Below, one piece after another: positions 25,923 through 35,330 of a stretch of 64,000 nucleotides of DNA. Source of the DNA: Sphingopyxis macrogoltabida (lineage in GTDB: Bacteria; Pseudomonadota; Alphaproteobacteria; Sphingomonadales; Sphingomonadaceae); assembly GCF_001307295.1 (NCBI RefSeq), contig NZ_CP012700.1, forward strand, positions 1,491,001 through 1,555,000, in the 5' to 3' direction. The notes beneath the pieces were generated by a model, which was not told where the DNA came from, did not search any database, and was given only the letters and a program-made list of their open reading frames with translations. Made by a program: the position numbers and the translations under genes. Numbering within the stretch: position 1 is the first letter of the stretch; each line of letters begins with the position of its first letter.

Positions 25923-25978
25923 ACCGCCGCGTCACCCGCTACGATCGCTATCTCGCGCGGCTCTGCTTCTCGCCCTGA
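25919..25978 (+). CDS. Possible 19-residue ORF overlapping the puuD stop
   Basis: MNRRVTRYDRYLARLCFSP. The ATG forms an ATGA overlap with the puuD stop and has AAGGGGGGA just upstream, a good ribosome site. The product is basic. It may be a leader peptide for the downstream aminotransferase or a chance frame; nothing else supports it. Confidence 0.25.
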   Translation: MNRRVTRYDRYLARLCFSP

Positions 25979-26024
25979 TGTTCCGGAATCCGGTTTTCCG
26001 TTTCCAGACAATCAGGAGTTTCTT

Positions 26025-27398
26025 ATGCCCCGCAATCACGACATCGCCGAACTGCGCCGCCTCGACGTCGCGCACCATCTTCCCGCGCAGGCCGATTGGG
26101 CCGAAATCGAAAGGCTTGGCGGCAGCCGGATCATCACCCATGCCGAGGGATGCTATATCCACGACGGCGACGGCCACCGTATCCTCGACGGGATGGCGGG
26201 CCTGTGGTGCGTCAACGTCGGTTATGGCCGCGAGGAACTGGTCGAGGCCGCGGCGGCGCAGATGCGCGAACTGCCTTTCTACAACACCTTTTTCAAGACC
26301 GCGACGCCGCCGACGGTGACGCTCGCGGCGAAGATCGCCAGCCTGACCGGCAACCGCCTGCCGCATATCTTCTTCAACGCCTCGGGCAGCGAAGCGAACG
26401 ACACGGTCTTCCGCATGGTCCGCCATTACTGGAAGCTGAAGGGCGAGCCGAAGCGCACCGTCTTCATCAGCCGCTGGAACGCCTATCACGGTTCGACCGT
26501 CGCCGGGGTGTCGCTCGGCGGGATGAAGGCCATGCATGCGCAGGGCGACCTGCCGATCCCCGGCGTCGAGCATGTCCGCCAGCCCTATGCCTTTAACGAA
26601 GGGCAGGGGATGACCGAAGAGGAATTCTGCGACGCGTGCGTGCAGGCGATCGAGGACAGGATCCTCGATGTCGGCCCGGAAAATTGCGCCGCCTTCATCG
26701 GCGAGCCGGTGCAGGGCGCGGGCGGGGTGATCATTCCGCCGAAGGGCTATTGGCCCAAGGTCGAAGCGGTCGCGCGCAAATATGGCCTGCTGGTGGTTGC
26801 CGACGAAGTTATCTGCGGGTTCGGGCGCACGGGCAAGATGTGGGGGCACGAAACGATGGGGTTCACCCCCGATCTGATGCCGATGGCGAAGGGGCTGTCG
26901 TCAGGTTACCTGCCGATCTCCGCCACCGCGGTCGCGGAGCATGTCGTCGAGGTGCTCAAGACCGGCGGCGATTTTGTCCACGGCTTCACTTACTCGGGTC
27001 ACCCGGTCGCGGCAGCGGTCGCGCTCAAGAATATCGAGATCATCGAACGCGAAGGGCTTGTCGAGCGCACCGGCAGCGTCACCGGGCCGCATCTCGCCAG
27101 GGCGCTCGCGACGCTGAACGATCACCCTCTGGTCGGTGAAACACGCTCGATCGGCTTGCTCGGCGCGGTCGAGATCGTGGCCGACAAGCAAAGCCGCGCG
27201 CGCTTCGGCGGCGCCGAGGGCACCGCCGGACCAATGGCGCGCGATGCGTGCATCGCCAATGGTTTGATGGTCCGCGGTATCCGCGACAGCCTGGTCATGT
27301 GCCCGCCGCTGATCATCACCACCGACCAAATCGACGAGATGGTTGCCATCATCCGCAAATCGCTGGATGAAGCGATGCCGAAACTTCGCGCTCTCTAA
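26025..27398 (+). CDS. spuC: Class III aminotransferase, putrescine-pyruvate type (SpuC-like)
   Basis: 457 residues with CAGGAG upstream of the ATG. PLP-dependent fold type I: FFNASGSEANDTVFRMV, SRWNAYHGSTVAGVSLGG, VVADEVICGFGRTGKMWG (cofactor Asp) and the PLP lysine in MAKGLSSGYLPISA (about residue 289). Similar enzymes transfer the amino group of putrescine or related amines to pyruvate. The surrounding puu and pot genes make a polyamine substrate likely; beta-alanine or other omega-amino substrates remain possible. Confidence 0.85.
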   Translation: MPRNHDIAELRRLDVAHHLPAQADWAEIERLGGSRIITHAEGCYIHDGDGHRILDGMAGLWCVNVGYGREELVEAAAAQMRELPFYNTFFKTATPPTVTLAAKIASLTGNRLPHIFFNASGSEANDTVFRMVRHYWKLKGEPKRTVFISRWNAYHGSTVAGVSLGGMKAMHAQGDLPIPGVEHVRQPYAFNEGQGMTEEEFCDACVQAIEDRILDVGPENCAAFIGEPVQGAGGVIIPPKGYWPKVEAVARKYGLLVVADEVICGFGRTGKMWGHETMGFTPDLMPMAKGLSSGYLPISATAVAEHVVEVLKTGGDFVHGFTYSGHPVAAAVALKNIEIIEREGLVERTGSVTGPHLARALATLNDHPLVGETRSIGLLGAVEIVADKQSRARFGGAEGTAGPMARDACIANGLMVRGIRDSLVMCPPLIITTDQIDEMVAIIRKSLDEAMPKLRAL

Positions 27399-27418
27399 AC
27401 AGGAAAGACCAAGACCCT

Positions 27419-28357
27419 ATGCCTTCCGGCCTTTTTGCCCTGCTCGACGATATTGCGACGATCGCCAAGGTCGCCGCGGCGAGCATCGACGATATCGGCG
27501 CCGCGGCGTCGAAGGCCGGGGTCAAGGCGGCGGGGGTGGTCGTCGACGATACGGCGGTGACGCCGCGCTATGTCACCGGCTTCACCCCCGACCGCGAGCT
27601 GCCGATCATCTGGCGGATCACCAAGGGGTCGATCTTCAACAAGCTGGTGCTGATCCTGCCGGCGTTGCTGTTGCTGTCGACCTTCGTGCCGTGGGCGATC
27701 ACGCCGCTGTTGATGCTGGGCGGCGCCTATCTCTGCTTCGAGGGCGCCGAAAAGGTGATTCACTCGTTGCAGGAGGACAAGACGAGCCTTGCCGAAGACG
27801 CCGAAATCGTCGCCGACAAGGATCATGAAGAGGCGATGGTGAAGGGTGCGGTGCGCACCGACTTCATCCTGTCGGCCGAAATCATGGTCATTGCCCTCAA
27901 CGAAGTGCTCGACGAGCATTTCGCGATGCGCGCGGCGACGCTGGCGGTCGTGGCGGTCGCGATCACCGTTGCGGTCTATGGCGTCGTCGGGCTGATCGTG
28001 AAGATGGACGATATCGGTCTGCATATGGCGAAGGAGGGCAATAGCGCGCGCCGGGCGATCGGCCGCGGACTGGTGTCGTTCATGCCCAAGCTGCTGTCGG
28101 CACTGGCGGTGATCGGCACTGCGGCGATGCTGTGGGTCGGCGGGCAGATCGTCCTGCACGGCCTGCACGAATATCATATCGGCGGTATCGCCGAGGCGCT
28201 GGAATCGCTCGCGCATTCGATCGCCGGCGGTCTGCCGCTCGAGGGGCTGTGGACCTGGCTGATCAAAGCGACCGGCGACGGTATCTTCGGGCTGGTGCTC
28301 GGCGGTGTGATCGTCGGGGTGATGCATTTCGTGCCGGGAAAAAAGGCGGCGCATTAA
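27419..28357 (+). CDS. DUF808/YedI-family membrane protein
   Basis: 312 residues with several membrane segments (LVLILPALLLLSTFVPWAITPLLMLGGAYLCFEG; LAVVAVAITVAVYGVVGLIV; IFGLVLGGVIVGVMHFV). The start LFALLDDIATIAKVAAASIDDIGAAASKAG and the segment HSLQEDK match the DUF808/YedI family, whose function is unknown. It follows spuC after 20 bases with AGGAAAG, so it is likely cotranscribed; no link with polyamines is established. Confidence 0.85.
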   Translation: MPSGLFALLDDIATIAKVAAASIDDIGAAASKAGVKAAGVVVDDTAVTPRYVTGFTPDRELPIIWRITKGSIFNKLVLILPALLLLSTFVPWAITPLLMLGGAYLCFEGAEKVIHSLQEDKTSLAEDAEIVADKDHEEAMVKGAVRTDFILSAEIMVIALNEVLDEHFAMRAATLAVVAVAITVAVYGVVGLIVKMDDIGLHMAKEGNSARRAIGRGLVSFMPKLLSALAVIGTAAMLWVGGQIVLHGLHEYHIGGIAEALESLAHSIAGGLPLEGLWTWLIKATGDGIFGLVLGGVIVGVMHFVPGKKAAH

Positions 28358-28364
28358 ATCACAT

Positions 28365-28449
28365 CGTCATTGCGAGCGCAGCGAAGCAATCCAGAGTGGT
28401 TTACGCAAGCTCTGGATTGCCGCGTCGCCTTCGGCTCCTCGCAATGACG
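28365..28449. repeat. REP-like palindromic repeat between convergent genes
   Basis: Outer arms CGTCATTGCGAG (28365-28376) and CTCGCAATGACG (28438-28449) pair perfectly; inner arms GCAATCCAGAG (28386-28396) and CTCTGGATTGC (28410-28420) pair as well. Sequences of this kind (CGTCATTGCGAG...CTCGCAATGACG) occur in many copies in alphaproteobacterial genomes. It lies between the ends of the DUF808 gene and the transporter ATPase gene and could end transcription from both sides. Confidence 0.75.
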
Positions 28450-28456
28450 AAGAAAT

Positions 28457-29587
28457 CTATCCCAGCAAGACTACCGGACTGTCCGCCCGCCAGTGCATAC
28501 TGACCTTGTCGTCCCAGGTGAAATCTTCCTGATCGTGGCGCGACAGGTTGGGACGCGAGACGCGGAGGCGCGCTCCCGATTCCAGCAGTATGTCATAGAG
28601 GGTGATGTCACCGAGATAGGACATTCCCTTGATGCAGCCGCGCGCGAAATTATGACCGTCGGGAGCATCCTGCGCTGCGGCGCGGACGGCTTTGCCTTCG
28701 CCCGGGACATGCAGATAAATTTTCTCGGGCCGGAGCGCGACCCAGACGTCGGCGCCGTGCGGGCCGGTGACCCCGTGATTGAGATAGACCCTGCCGAGCC
28801 CCGGACAATCGACCGCGGCCTTGTCGGGTTCGTCGAGTGTCAGTTTCCCTTCGAAGACATTTACCGACCCGACGAAATCAGCGACGAAGCGGTTAGCAGG
28901 ATATTCGTAGAGGTCCGACGGGGTCGCGAGCTGCGACACCTCGCCCTTGTTGATCACCGCGATGCGGCTGGCCATCGACAGCGCTTCGTCCTGATCGTGT
29001 GTTACCGTCACGAACGTAATGCCGACCTGATCCTGCAACTCGGCTAGCTCGAACTGCATCTGCGCGCGCAGCTTCGCGTCGAGCGCCGACAGCGGCTCGT
29101 CGAGCAACAGCACCTTGGGCCGCATGATCAGACTGCGCGCCAGTGCAACGCGCTGGCGCTGGCCCCCGGACATCTGGTCGGGCATGCGGTCCTCGAACCC
29201 GCCGAGCTTGACCAGGTCGAGCGCCTCTGCGACGCGATCTTTGACCTCGCCGCCCTTCACGCCGGCAATCTTCAGCCCATAAGCGACATTGTCGGTGACG
29301 TTCATGTGCGGGAATACGGCATAGCTCTGGAACACCATGTTCACCGGCCGCTTGTTCGGCGGGATGCCGGCCATGTCCTGCCCGTCGATCAGCACCTTGC
29401 CCTCGGTCGGCAGCTCGAACCCCGCGATCATGCGCAGCAATGTCGTCTTGCCGCAGCCCGACGGGCCGAGCAGCACGAAGAATTCGCCCGCCTGGATGTC
29501 GAGGCTGACATTGTCGACCGCCGTCACCTTGCCGAAGCGTTTCGAGACGTTCTGGATCTGGATGATCGGCGGTTTGGTATCGGTCAT
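28457..29587 (-). CDS. potG: Polyamine ABC transporter, ATP-binding protein
   Basis: 376 residues from ATG 29587; the frame is open upstream only through the permease gene. Walker A GPSGCGKT (residues 41-48), signature MSGGQRQ (139-145), Walker B LLLDEP (160-165) and a C-terminal TOBE domain (VALRPEKIYLHV). Closest to PotA/PotG of spermidine/putrescine importers. It drives the uptake system together with the next three genes of the operon. Confidence 0.92.
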   Translation of the reverse strand: MTDTKPPIIQIQNVSKRFGKVTAVDNVSLDIQAGEFFVLLGPSGCGKTTLLRMIAGFELPTEGKVLIDGQDMAGIPPNKRPVNMVFQSYAVFPHMNVTDNVAYGLKIAGVKGGEVKDRVAEALDLVKLGGFEDRMPDQMSGGQRQRVALARSLIMRPKVLLLDEPLSALDAKLRAQMQFELAELQDQVGITFVTVTHDQDEALSMASRIAVINKGEVSQLATPSDLYEYPANRFVADFVGSVNVFEGKLTLDEPDKAAVDCPGLGRVYLNHGVTGPHGADVWVALRPEKIYLHVPGEGKAVRAAAQDAPDGHNFARGCIKGMSYLGDITLYDILLESGARLRVSRPNLSRHDQEDFTWDDKVSMHWRADSPVVLLG

Positions 29588-29589
29588 GG

Positions 29590-30432
29590 TCAATGGGTTT
29601 CCGCTATCGCCTTCACGCCCTGAAGCTTCAGTGCGACGGCGGTCAAAACGATGGTCAGGATGATCAGGATGGTCGAGGCGGCGTTGACTTCGGGGGTCAC
29701 CGAGAAGCGCACCATCGAATATACCTTTACCGGGAAGGTGATCGTGTCGGGGCCGCTGGTGAAATAGGTGATGACGAAATCGTCGAGGCTGAGCGTGAAG
29801 GACAGCAGCGCGCCCGCGACGAGCGCGGGCTTCATGTGCGGGATCAGCACGTCGCGGAACACCGCCCATTCGCCGGCGCCGAGATCCTTCGCCGCTTCTT
29901 CCTGTTCGCGGTTGAAGGTCGCGAGGCGCGAGCGCACGACCATTGTCACGAAGGGAAAGCAAAAGGTGATGTGCGCTATGGTGATCGCGCCGAGATTGAA
30001 CGGCCAGACGAGGTCGGTCGGCCAGCCGATCGCGGCAAAGAACATCAGGAAGGCGACGCCCATGCAGATTTCGGGGACGATGATCGGCAGCGAGATCGTT
30101 CCGTCGATGGCGCCCTTCAGCGGGAAGCGGAAACGCCAGAGCATGACCGCTGCGACCGCGCCGAGCATCAGGCTGACGATCGTCGCCAGCGCCGCGATGG
30201 TCAGCGAATTGACCAGCGCTTCGACAAGCTGGTCGTTACCCAGCGCCTTTTCGTAATATTTGGTCGTGAAACCGCGCCACACGACGTTGCGCTTGCTGTC
30301 GTTGAAGCTGAAGATCATCAGCACGAAGAGCGGCGCGTAGAGGAACAGCATGACCAGCCCGACCCACAGCCGCATCCACAGGGTGCGGCTATATTCGAGC
30401 GGAGCGATCGGGGTGCGACGGAAAAGCGCCAT
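29590..30432 (-). CDS. potI: Polyamine ABC transporter permease (PotI/PotC type)
   Basis: 280 residues with six membrane segments. The binding-protein-dependent permease loop EEAAKDLGAGEWAVFRDVLIPHMKPALVAGALL carries the EAA motif that contacts the ATPase. FNDSKRNVVWRGFTTKYYEKAL is typical of PotC/PotI. The start shares a base with the potH stop (TGATG), and the potG start follows after 2 bases. Confidence 0.92.
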   Translation of the reverse strand: MALFRRTPIAPLEYSRTLWMRLWVGLVMLFLYAPLFVLMIFSFNDSKRNVVWRGFTTKYYEKALGNDQLVEALVNSLTIAALATIVSLMLGAVAAVMLWRFRFPLKGAIDGTISLPIIVPEICMGVAFLMFFAAIGWPTDLVWPFNLGAITIAHITFCFPFVTMVVRSRLATFNREQEEAAKDLGAGEWAVFRDVLIPHMKPALVAGALLSFTLSLDDFVITYFTSGPDTITFPVKVYSMVRFSVTPEVNAASTILIILTIVLTAVALKLQGVKAIAETH

Positions 30433-31337
30433 CAGTGAACCTCCGGCACCTTCTTGCGCATCGCCTGCAGCGCGATGAGGATGAACATGGCGTAGATGAG
30501 CAGGAAGGAGAGGGCAGCGCCAAAGGGCCAGTCGTTCGCTTTCTTGAACTGGCGTTCGATCACATTGGCGATCATCTGGCTGTCGGTACCGCCCATCAGG
30601 TCGGGGGTGAGATAAGCCCCCAGCGCGGGGATGAGGGTGATCATCACGCCGGCGATGATCCCCGGCGCGGCGAGCGGAACGACGATGCGCATGATCGTGC
30701 GGAAATGCCCGGCGCCAAGGTCGAGGCTGGCCTCGATCAGGCTGCGGTCGAGCCGGTCGAGCGCGGCGTAAAGCGGCAGCACCATGAAGGGCAGATGGAC
30801 ATAGACAAGCCCGAAGACGACGGCGAAGTTATTGAAGAGGAGCTGCACCGGCTCCCACGTCGGCAGCGGCTGCATGCCGACGAGCGTGCGGAACCAGCTC
30901 GCGCCGCCCCACAGGGTTTCGAGCCCCTTGTTCGCATAGCCCTGCGTGCCGAGCAGCATCATCAGCGCATAGGTGCGGATGAGGAGGTTGGTCCAGAAGG
31001 GCAGCATGATGCCGAGCAGCAACCACGGCCGCCATTTTTCGCTGGCAAAGGTGATCGCCATCGCGACCGGAAAGCCGATGATCAGGCAGATCAAAGTGAC
31101 CAGCGCAGCGACCGCGAAGCTCTTGCCGAAGATGGTGACGTAAAGCCATTCGGTCGCGCGCTTGTAATTTTCGAGGGTGCCCGAAAATTCGATGTCGGTC
31201 AGGCCGCGGTTCTCGCCGAAGCTGTAGACCCAGACGATCGCCATCGGGATCAGGAAGAACAGCAGCACCCACAGGATCGTCGGAAGCGAAACCGCCGCGA
31301 AGACCCGTTTATTGGATTTCCAGTCCTGTTCGGCCAC
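30432..31337 (-). CDS. potH: Polyamine ABC transporter permease (PotH/PotB type)
   Basis: 301 residues with six membrane segments (LPTILWVLLFFLIPMAIVWVYSF at the start). The EAA loop is IEASLDLGAGHFRTIMRIVVPLAAPGI. The segment PFWTNLLIRTYALMMLLGTQGY is characteristic of PotB/PotH. It lies between the binding protein and PotI. Confidence 0.92.
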   Translation of the reverse strand: MAEQDWKSNKRVFAAVSLPTILWVLLFFLIPMAIVWVYSFGENRGLTDIEFSGTLENYKRATEWLYVTIFGKSFAVAALVTLICLIIGFPVAMAITFASEKWRPWLLLGIMLPFWTNLLIRTYALMMLLGTQGYANKGLETLWGGASWFRTLVGMQPLPTWEPVQLLFNNFAVVFGLVYVHLPFMVLPLYAALDRLDRSLIEASLDLGAGHFRTIMRIVVPLAAPGIIAGVMITLIPALGAYLTPDLMGGTDSQMIANVIERQFKKANDWPFGAALSFLLIYAMFILIALQAMRKKVPEVH

Positions 31338-31360
31338 CCCCCGATGCCCCCTTCAGACCG

Positions 31361-32467
31361 TCAGGCTGCCCGCACCTTGGTGAAGGCTTCCTCGTACAGC
31401 GGCTGCAGCTTCTCGTTGAACTTCGCATATTCGCACTTCGCGAGCACGTCCGCGGGCGGGAAAATAACCGGGTTATTCTTGTACGTGTCGGGCATCAGCG
31501 CCTTCGCTGCGGCGTTCGGGGTCGGGTACAGGATCGTTTCGGTGATTTTCTTGCCGACTTCGCCGTCGAGCAGATAGTTGATGAAGGCGTGCGCATTCTT
31601 CGGATGCGGGGCGCCCTTCGGGATGCAGAGCGTGTCCGAATTGAGCTGACTGCCTTCCTTGGGCACGACGAAATCAAGATCATCATCTTCGACCATCGCC
31701 TGCGCGATATCGCCATTATATTCGAGCACGACGTCGCAGTCGCCCTTGAGCAGCAGGTCCTGCCCGTCGTCCTCGTGGAATTTCTTCACATAGGGCTTCT
31801 GCTTGATCATCATCGCCGAGATCGTCTCGATATCCGCCGGGGTCAGCGCGTTGACCGACTTGCCAAGATATTTGCCGTAGAGGCGGAACATGTCGCCGGC
31901 CTCCGACAGCCAGGCGATGCGATCCTTGTACTCGGGGCTGTCGAACAAGACTTTCCAGCTGTCGGGCTTCGCCTTCACCTTCGACTTGCGATAACCGATA
32001 CCGAGCACGAGCCAGGTATAGGGCAGCGAGAACTTTCGTCCCGGATCATAATCGACGTTCATGAAGGCTGGATCGACATTCTTGATGTTCGGGATCTGCG
32101 CATGGTCGAGCGGCTGGAGCATGTCGGCGCGCGCCATCCGCTCGACAAAGTCGTTCGACGGCACGATCACGTCATAGCCGGGGTTGCCCGCCTTGAACTT
32201 CGCGAACAGCGTGTCGTTGCTGTCGAACAGGTCCATGGTGACGTCGACGCCGCTGGTTTCCTTAAAATCGTCGAGCGTCGTCTCGCCGATATAGGTGTCC
32301 CAGTTGTAGAAGTTGAGCTTGGCTTCCTCGCCGTTCGCGAGCTTCTTGCCTTCGCTCTTGCTGCAGGCGGCCATGCCGCCGAAGCTGATCCCGACCGCTG
32401 CGACCCCCAGCGCCTGCAGCAGTGAGCGACGACCCCGAGTGGCTTTGAGCAGTTCGTTCAGATCCAT
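31361..32467 (-). CDS. potF: Polyamine-binding periplasmic protein
   Basis: 368 residues from ATG 32467, preceded by GGGAGG. An N-terminal export signal with a twin-Arg-like RGRRSLLQALGVAAVG and a lipobox-like MAACS (Cys about 33). The mature domain is PotD/PotF-like: LNFYNWDTYIGE, FDSNDTLFAKFKAG, VIVPSNDFVERM, SLPYTWLVLGIGYR. It captures putrescine or spermidine and is the first gene of the transporter operon. Confidence 0.9.
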   Translation of the reverse strand: MDLNELLKATRGRRSLLQALGVAAVGISFGGMAACSKSEGKKLANGEEAKLNFYNWDTYIGETTLDDFKETSGVDVTMDLFDSNDTLFAKFKAGNPGYDVIVPSNDFVERMARADMLQPLDHAQIPNIKNVDPAFMNVDYDPGRKFSLPYTWLVLGIGYRKSKVKAKPDSWKVLFDSPEYKDRIAWLSEAGDMFRLYGKYLGKSVNALTPADIETISAMMIKQKPYVKKFHEDDGQDLLLKGDCDVVLEYNGDIAQAMVEDDDLDFVVPKEGSQLNSDTLCIPKGAPHPKNAHAFINYLLDGEVGKKITETILYPTPNAAAKALMPDTYKNNPVIFPPADVLAKCEYAKFNEKLQPLYEEAFTKVRAA

Positions 32468-32572
32468 GGCTGGCCTCCCTGTATGTGGCGTCAAGCTGAC
32501 CCAATATCGGCGGCTTGAAAAGGGGGTATTTTGCGGTGCAGCGCCGAATCTCTCAAAGAAACCGGCATCAAT

Positions 32573-33979
32573 TCATGCGTTGCGCAGATACCAGTCGTAA
32601 TCGAGCGTCGGGACGACGCCGAAATAATTGTCCTGCTCGACGCGCTTGACGATGCTGAACATGTCGACGAACCGCTCGCCGAGATAATCGCGCATCAATT
32701 TCGAGGCGTGAAAGCGGTCGACGGCGGCGAACCAGTTCGACGGCGGCCAAAATTTCTTAAAAGCCTCGTCGCCGGCGTTGTCGCGGTCGTAGCCGTTGCC
32801 GACGACCGCGACGCCGGGGTCGGCCTGTGTCGCCATGCCGTGATGCATACCGGCGAGAACTGCGGCGACGGCGAGATAGGGGTTGGCATCGGCGCCGCAG
32901 GCCCGATGCTCGACGTGGCGGCTCGGCGGCGGACCGGCGGGAATGCGGAACGAGACGGTGCGGTTGTTGACGCCCCAGGTCGGCGCGACGGGGGCGTAGC
33001 TGTTCGCCTTGAACCGCCGATAGCTGTTCGCATGCGGCGCGAAGAGCGCGAAGCCGTCGCCGACGCTGCCGATCATCCCGCCGATCGCGTGGCGGAGGGC
33101 GGGGGTGCCTTCGGGATCGTCGCTGGCAAAGATGTTCGCCCCTGCATCGTCGTTCACCGAGACGTGGATATGCATGCCGCTGCCCGCCTGTCCGGCAAAG
33201 GGCTTGGCCATGAAGGTTGCTTCCAACCCCTGTTGCTGGGCGATCGCCTTGACGAGCCTTTTGTACATGATCGCATCGTCGCAGGCGCGCAGCGCATCGG
33301 GCTTGTGCCGCAGCGTCAGTTCGAACTGGCCGGGCGCGAATTCGGAGATCGCGCTTTCGAGCGGCAGGTCCTGAACGTCGGTCGCGGCATAAAGCGCGTC
33401 GAAGAAGGGCCGGAAGTCGTCGAGTTCGCGCAGGCCATAGACCTCGACATTGCGCGGCGTATCGCGGTTGTAGGCGGGGCGGGCGGGGCGAATGGCGCCG
33501 TCGCGGGCGCGGCGCGGATCGACGAGATAGAATTCGAGCTCGACCGCCAGCACCGGCGTCAGCCCGTCGGCGGTGAAACGGTCGATCACGCCGCCAAGCA
33601 CATGGCGCGGATCGAGGTCGTGCGGCGTGCCGTCGAGCTCGTAAAAGTCGACAAGGAATTGCCCGGCATGATCGCCGCCCCACGGGGTGCGGACGAGGGT
33701 GCCGGGGATCGGCTTCATCGAGCGGTCGGCGTCGCCATCCTCCCACACCAGCCCGGTTTCGACGGTGTCCTGCCCGGTGATATCGACGACGGTGATCGAT
33801 CCGGGGAACATCCGCCCGCTGTCATACACCGCCAGCACCTCATGCTGGCGCAGCCGCTTGCCGCGCGGCACGCCGCCCATGTCGGTGTAGATCATCTCGA
33901 TCGAATCGACGTCAGGGTTGGCCTTGAAAAAAGCTTCCGCCTCCGACCGCGGCGCCACTACGCCCGATGATTTCGACAT
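32573..33979 (-). CDS. puuA: Gamma-glutamylputrescine synthetase-like glutamine synthetase family protein (copy 1)
   Basis: 468 residues of the glutamine synthetase superfamily: IEMIYTDMGGVPRGKRL at the start, VELEFYLVDP, KPFAGQAGSGMHIHVSVND (active-site Gly/His loop), SYAPVAPTWGVNNRTVSFRIP and EHRACGADANPYLAVAAV. PuuA joins glutamate to putrescine. A second family member lies at 36.6-38.0 kb; the two differ clearly, so substrate preferences may differ (for example other amines). Confidence 0.87.
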   Translation of the reverse strand: MSKSSGVVAPRSEAEAFFKANPDVDSIEMIYTDMGGVPRGKRLRQHEVLAVYDSGRMFPGSITVVDITGQDTVETGLVWEDGDADRSMKPIPGTLVRTPWGGDHAGQFLVDFYELDGTPHDLDPRHVLGGVIDRFTADGLTPVLAVELEFYLVDPRRARDGAIRPARPAYNRDTPRNVEVYGLRELDDFRPFFDALYAATDVQDLPLESAISEFAPGQFELTLRHKPDALRACDDAIMYKRLVKAIAQQQGLEATFMAKPFAGQAGSGMHIHVSVNDDAGANIFASDDPEGTPALRHAIGGMIGSVGDGFALFAPHANSYRRFKANSYAPVAPTWGVNNRTVSFRIPAGPPPSRHVEHRACGADANPYLAVAAVLAGMHHGMATQADPGVAVVGNGYDRDNAGDEAFKKFWPPSNWFAAVDRFHASKLMRDYLGERFVDMFSIVKRVEQDNYFGVVPTLDYDWYLRNA

Positions 33980-33986
33980 CGCCCCT

Positions 33987-35330
33987 CTACTCCTTCAACG
34001 CCTTTGCGCAGTCGGCGAACGCGCCGACCAGCCGGTCGATCTGGTCGTCGCCGGTAACCGGGCTCACCAACATCATATTGTGGAACGGCGCCAGCAAAAT
34101 CCCGCGATTGGCGAGGAAGAGGTGGATCGCGGCCTCGAGTTCGGGGTGCATCGCTGCCTTCGCCTCGCCGCCGTTGCGGGGCGGGGTGGGACAGGTCAGG
34201 AATTCGACCCGCGCGCCGACCTGGGTGAGGTGCCAGTCGAGACCGGCGGCGGCGATTTCCTGCTCCAGCCCCGCGACCAGCCGCGCGGCCCCGCGCAGCA
34301 TATGATCGTAGGTGGCGGGGGTAATGACCTCGGACAGCATCGTATCCATCGCGGTGATCGCGAGCGCATTGGCGGACAGCGTCGTGCCGATGCCGCTGTG
34401 TCCTGCGGGACGCGAACGATTCAGCGCCGCCATCCGGTCGGCCACCGCGGCGCTGAAGCCATAGACCGCGCACGGCACACCGCCGCCGATCGACTTGCCC
34501 ACGACCATTAGGTCGGGCTTCGGTCCATGGACGACACCGTGACCGCCATAGCCGGACGAGATGGTGTGCGTTTCGTCGAACACCAGCAGCGTCCCGGTTT
34601 CGTTGCACAGCGCGCGGAGTTTTTGCAGGAAGCCCGGCGCATCGCGAACCATGCCGACATTGGTCATGACGGGTTCGGCGAGGACGCACGCGATGTCGCC
34701 GCCGCGCAGCGTCGCCGCGAGGGCCTCCTCGTCATTGAACTCGATCACGGTCGTCGTGCCGCGAAGGTCGTGGACCTGCCCGATCAGGCTCGCGCGCATT
34801 GCGGCGTCGCCGTCTTTCCGGTCGAGAAACGCATCGTCGACCGCGCCGTGATAGGCGCCGTTGAAGATCAGGATCTTTGGCCGCCCGCTGATGCCGCGGC
34901 ACCACCGGATCACGGCGCGATTGGCCTCGCTGGCGGTGGTCGTGACCTGCCATCGCGGGAGGCCGAACATCGCCGCAAGCGTTCCGGAAAGTGCGGCGCC
35001 GCGTTCGGTGGGCAGCATGTAGCTAAGCCCCTCGTCCGCCTGTTTCGCCAGCGCGGCGGCGAGGGCAGGGGGTGAGTGGCCGAACAGGCTTGCGGTATCA
35101 CCGAGGCAGAAGTCGTCGTAGCGCTGGCCGTCGATACTGGTCAGCGTTGCATCCTTTGCCGCGGCGGCGACGATCGGGACCGGGCTCGGCCAGTCGGCCA
35201 TCCAGTGGAAAGGCACCGACTGGAACCAGCCCGTCGCCGCTGCATGATGCGCGAAGGCGCGAGGGTTGGCGGCGCGGAAGCGTTCCGCCTCGCGGCTCGC
35301 CATGCGCGCGATGGCCGCATCGGATATCAC
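33987..35330 (-). CDS. Class III aminotransferase (glutamate-1-semialdehyde aminotransferase-like)
   Basis: 447 residues from GTG 35330, which forms a GTGA overlap with the upstream oxidase stop; an in-frame ATG at 35393 would overlap by 67 bases. Fold type I PLP enzyme: GDTASLFGHSPPALAAAL, TTASEANRAVIRWCRG, LLVFDETHTISSGYGG and the PLP lysine in VVGKSIGGGVPCAVYG (about 279). It sits between two puu genes, so it probably transaminates a polyamine-derived amine or aldehyde. The exact substrate is unknown. Confidence 0.82.
   Translation of the reverse strand: MISDAAIARMASREAERFRAANPRAFAHHAAATGWFQSVPFHWMADWPSPVPIVAAAAKDATLTSIDGQRYDDFCLGDTASLFGHSPPALAAALAKQADEGLSYMLPTERGAALSGTLAAMFGLPRWQVTTTASEANRAVIRWCRGISGRPKILIFNGAYHGAVDDAFLDRKDGDAAMRASLIGQVHDLRGTTTVIEFNDEEALAATLRGGDIACVLAEPVMTNVGMVRDAPGFLQKLRALCNETGTLLVFDETHTISSGYGGHGVVHGPKPDLMVVGKSIGGGVPCAVYGFSAAVADRMAALNRSRPAGHSGIGTTLSANALAITAMDTMLSEVITPATYDHMLRGAARLVAGLEQEIAAAGLDWHLTQVGARVEFLTCPTPPRNGGEAKAAMHPELEAAIHLFLANRGILLAPFHNMMLVSPVTGDDQIDRLVGAFADCAKALKE

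Noticed and set aside
29593..31577. Long plus-strand frames opposite the transporter permease genes
   Set aside because: Antisense shadows of clear PotI and PotH genes; Asp/Arg/His-rich composition typical of reversed GC-rich coding.
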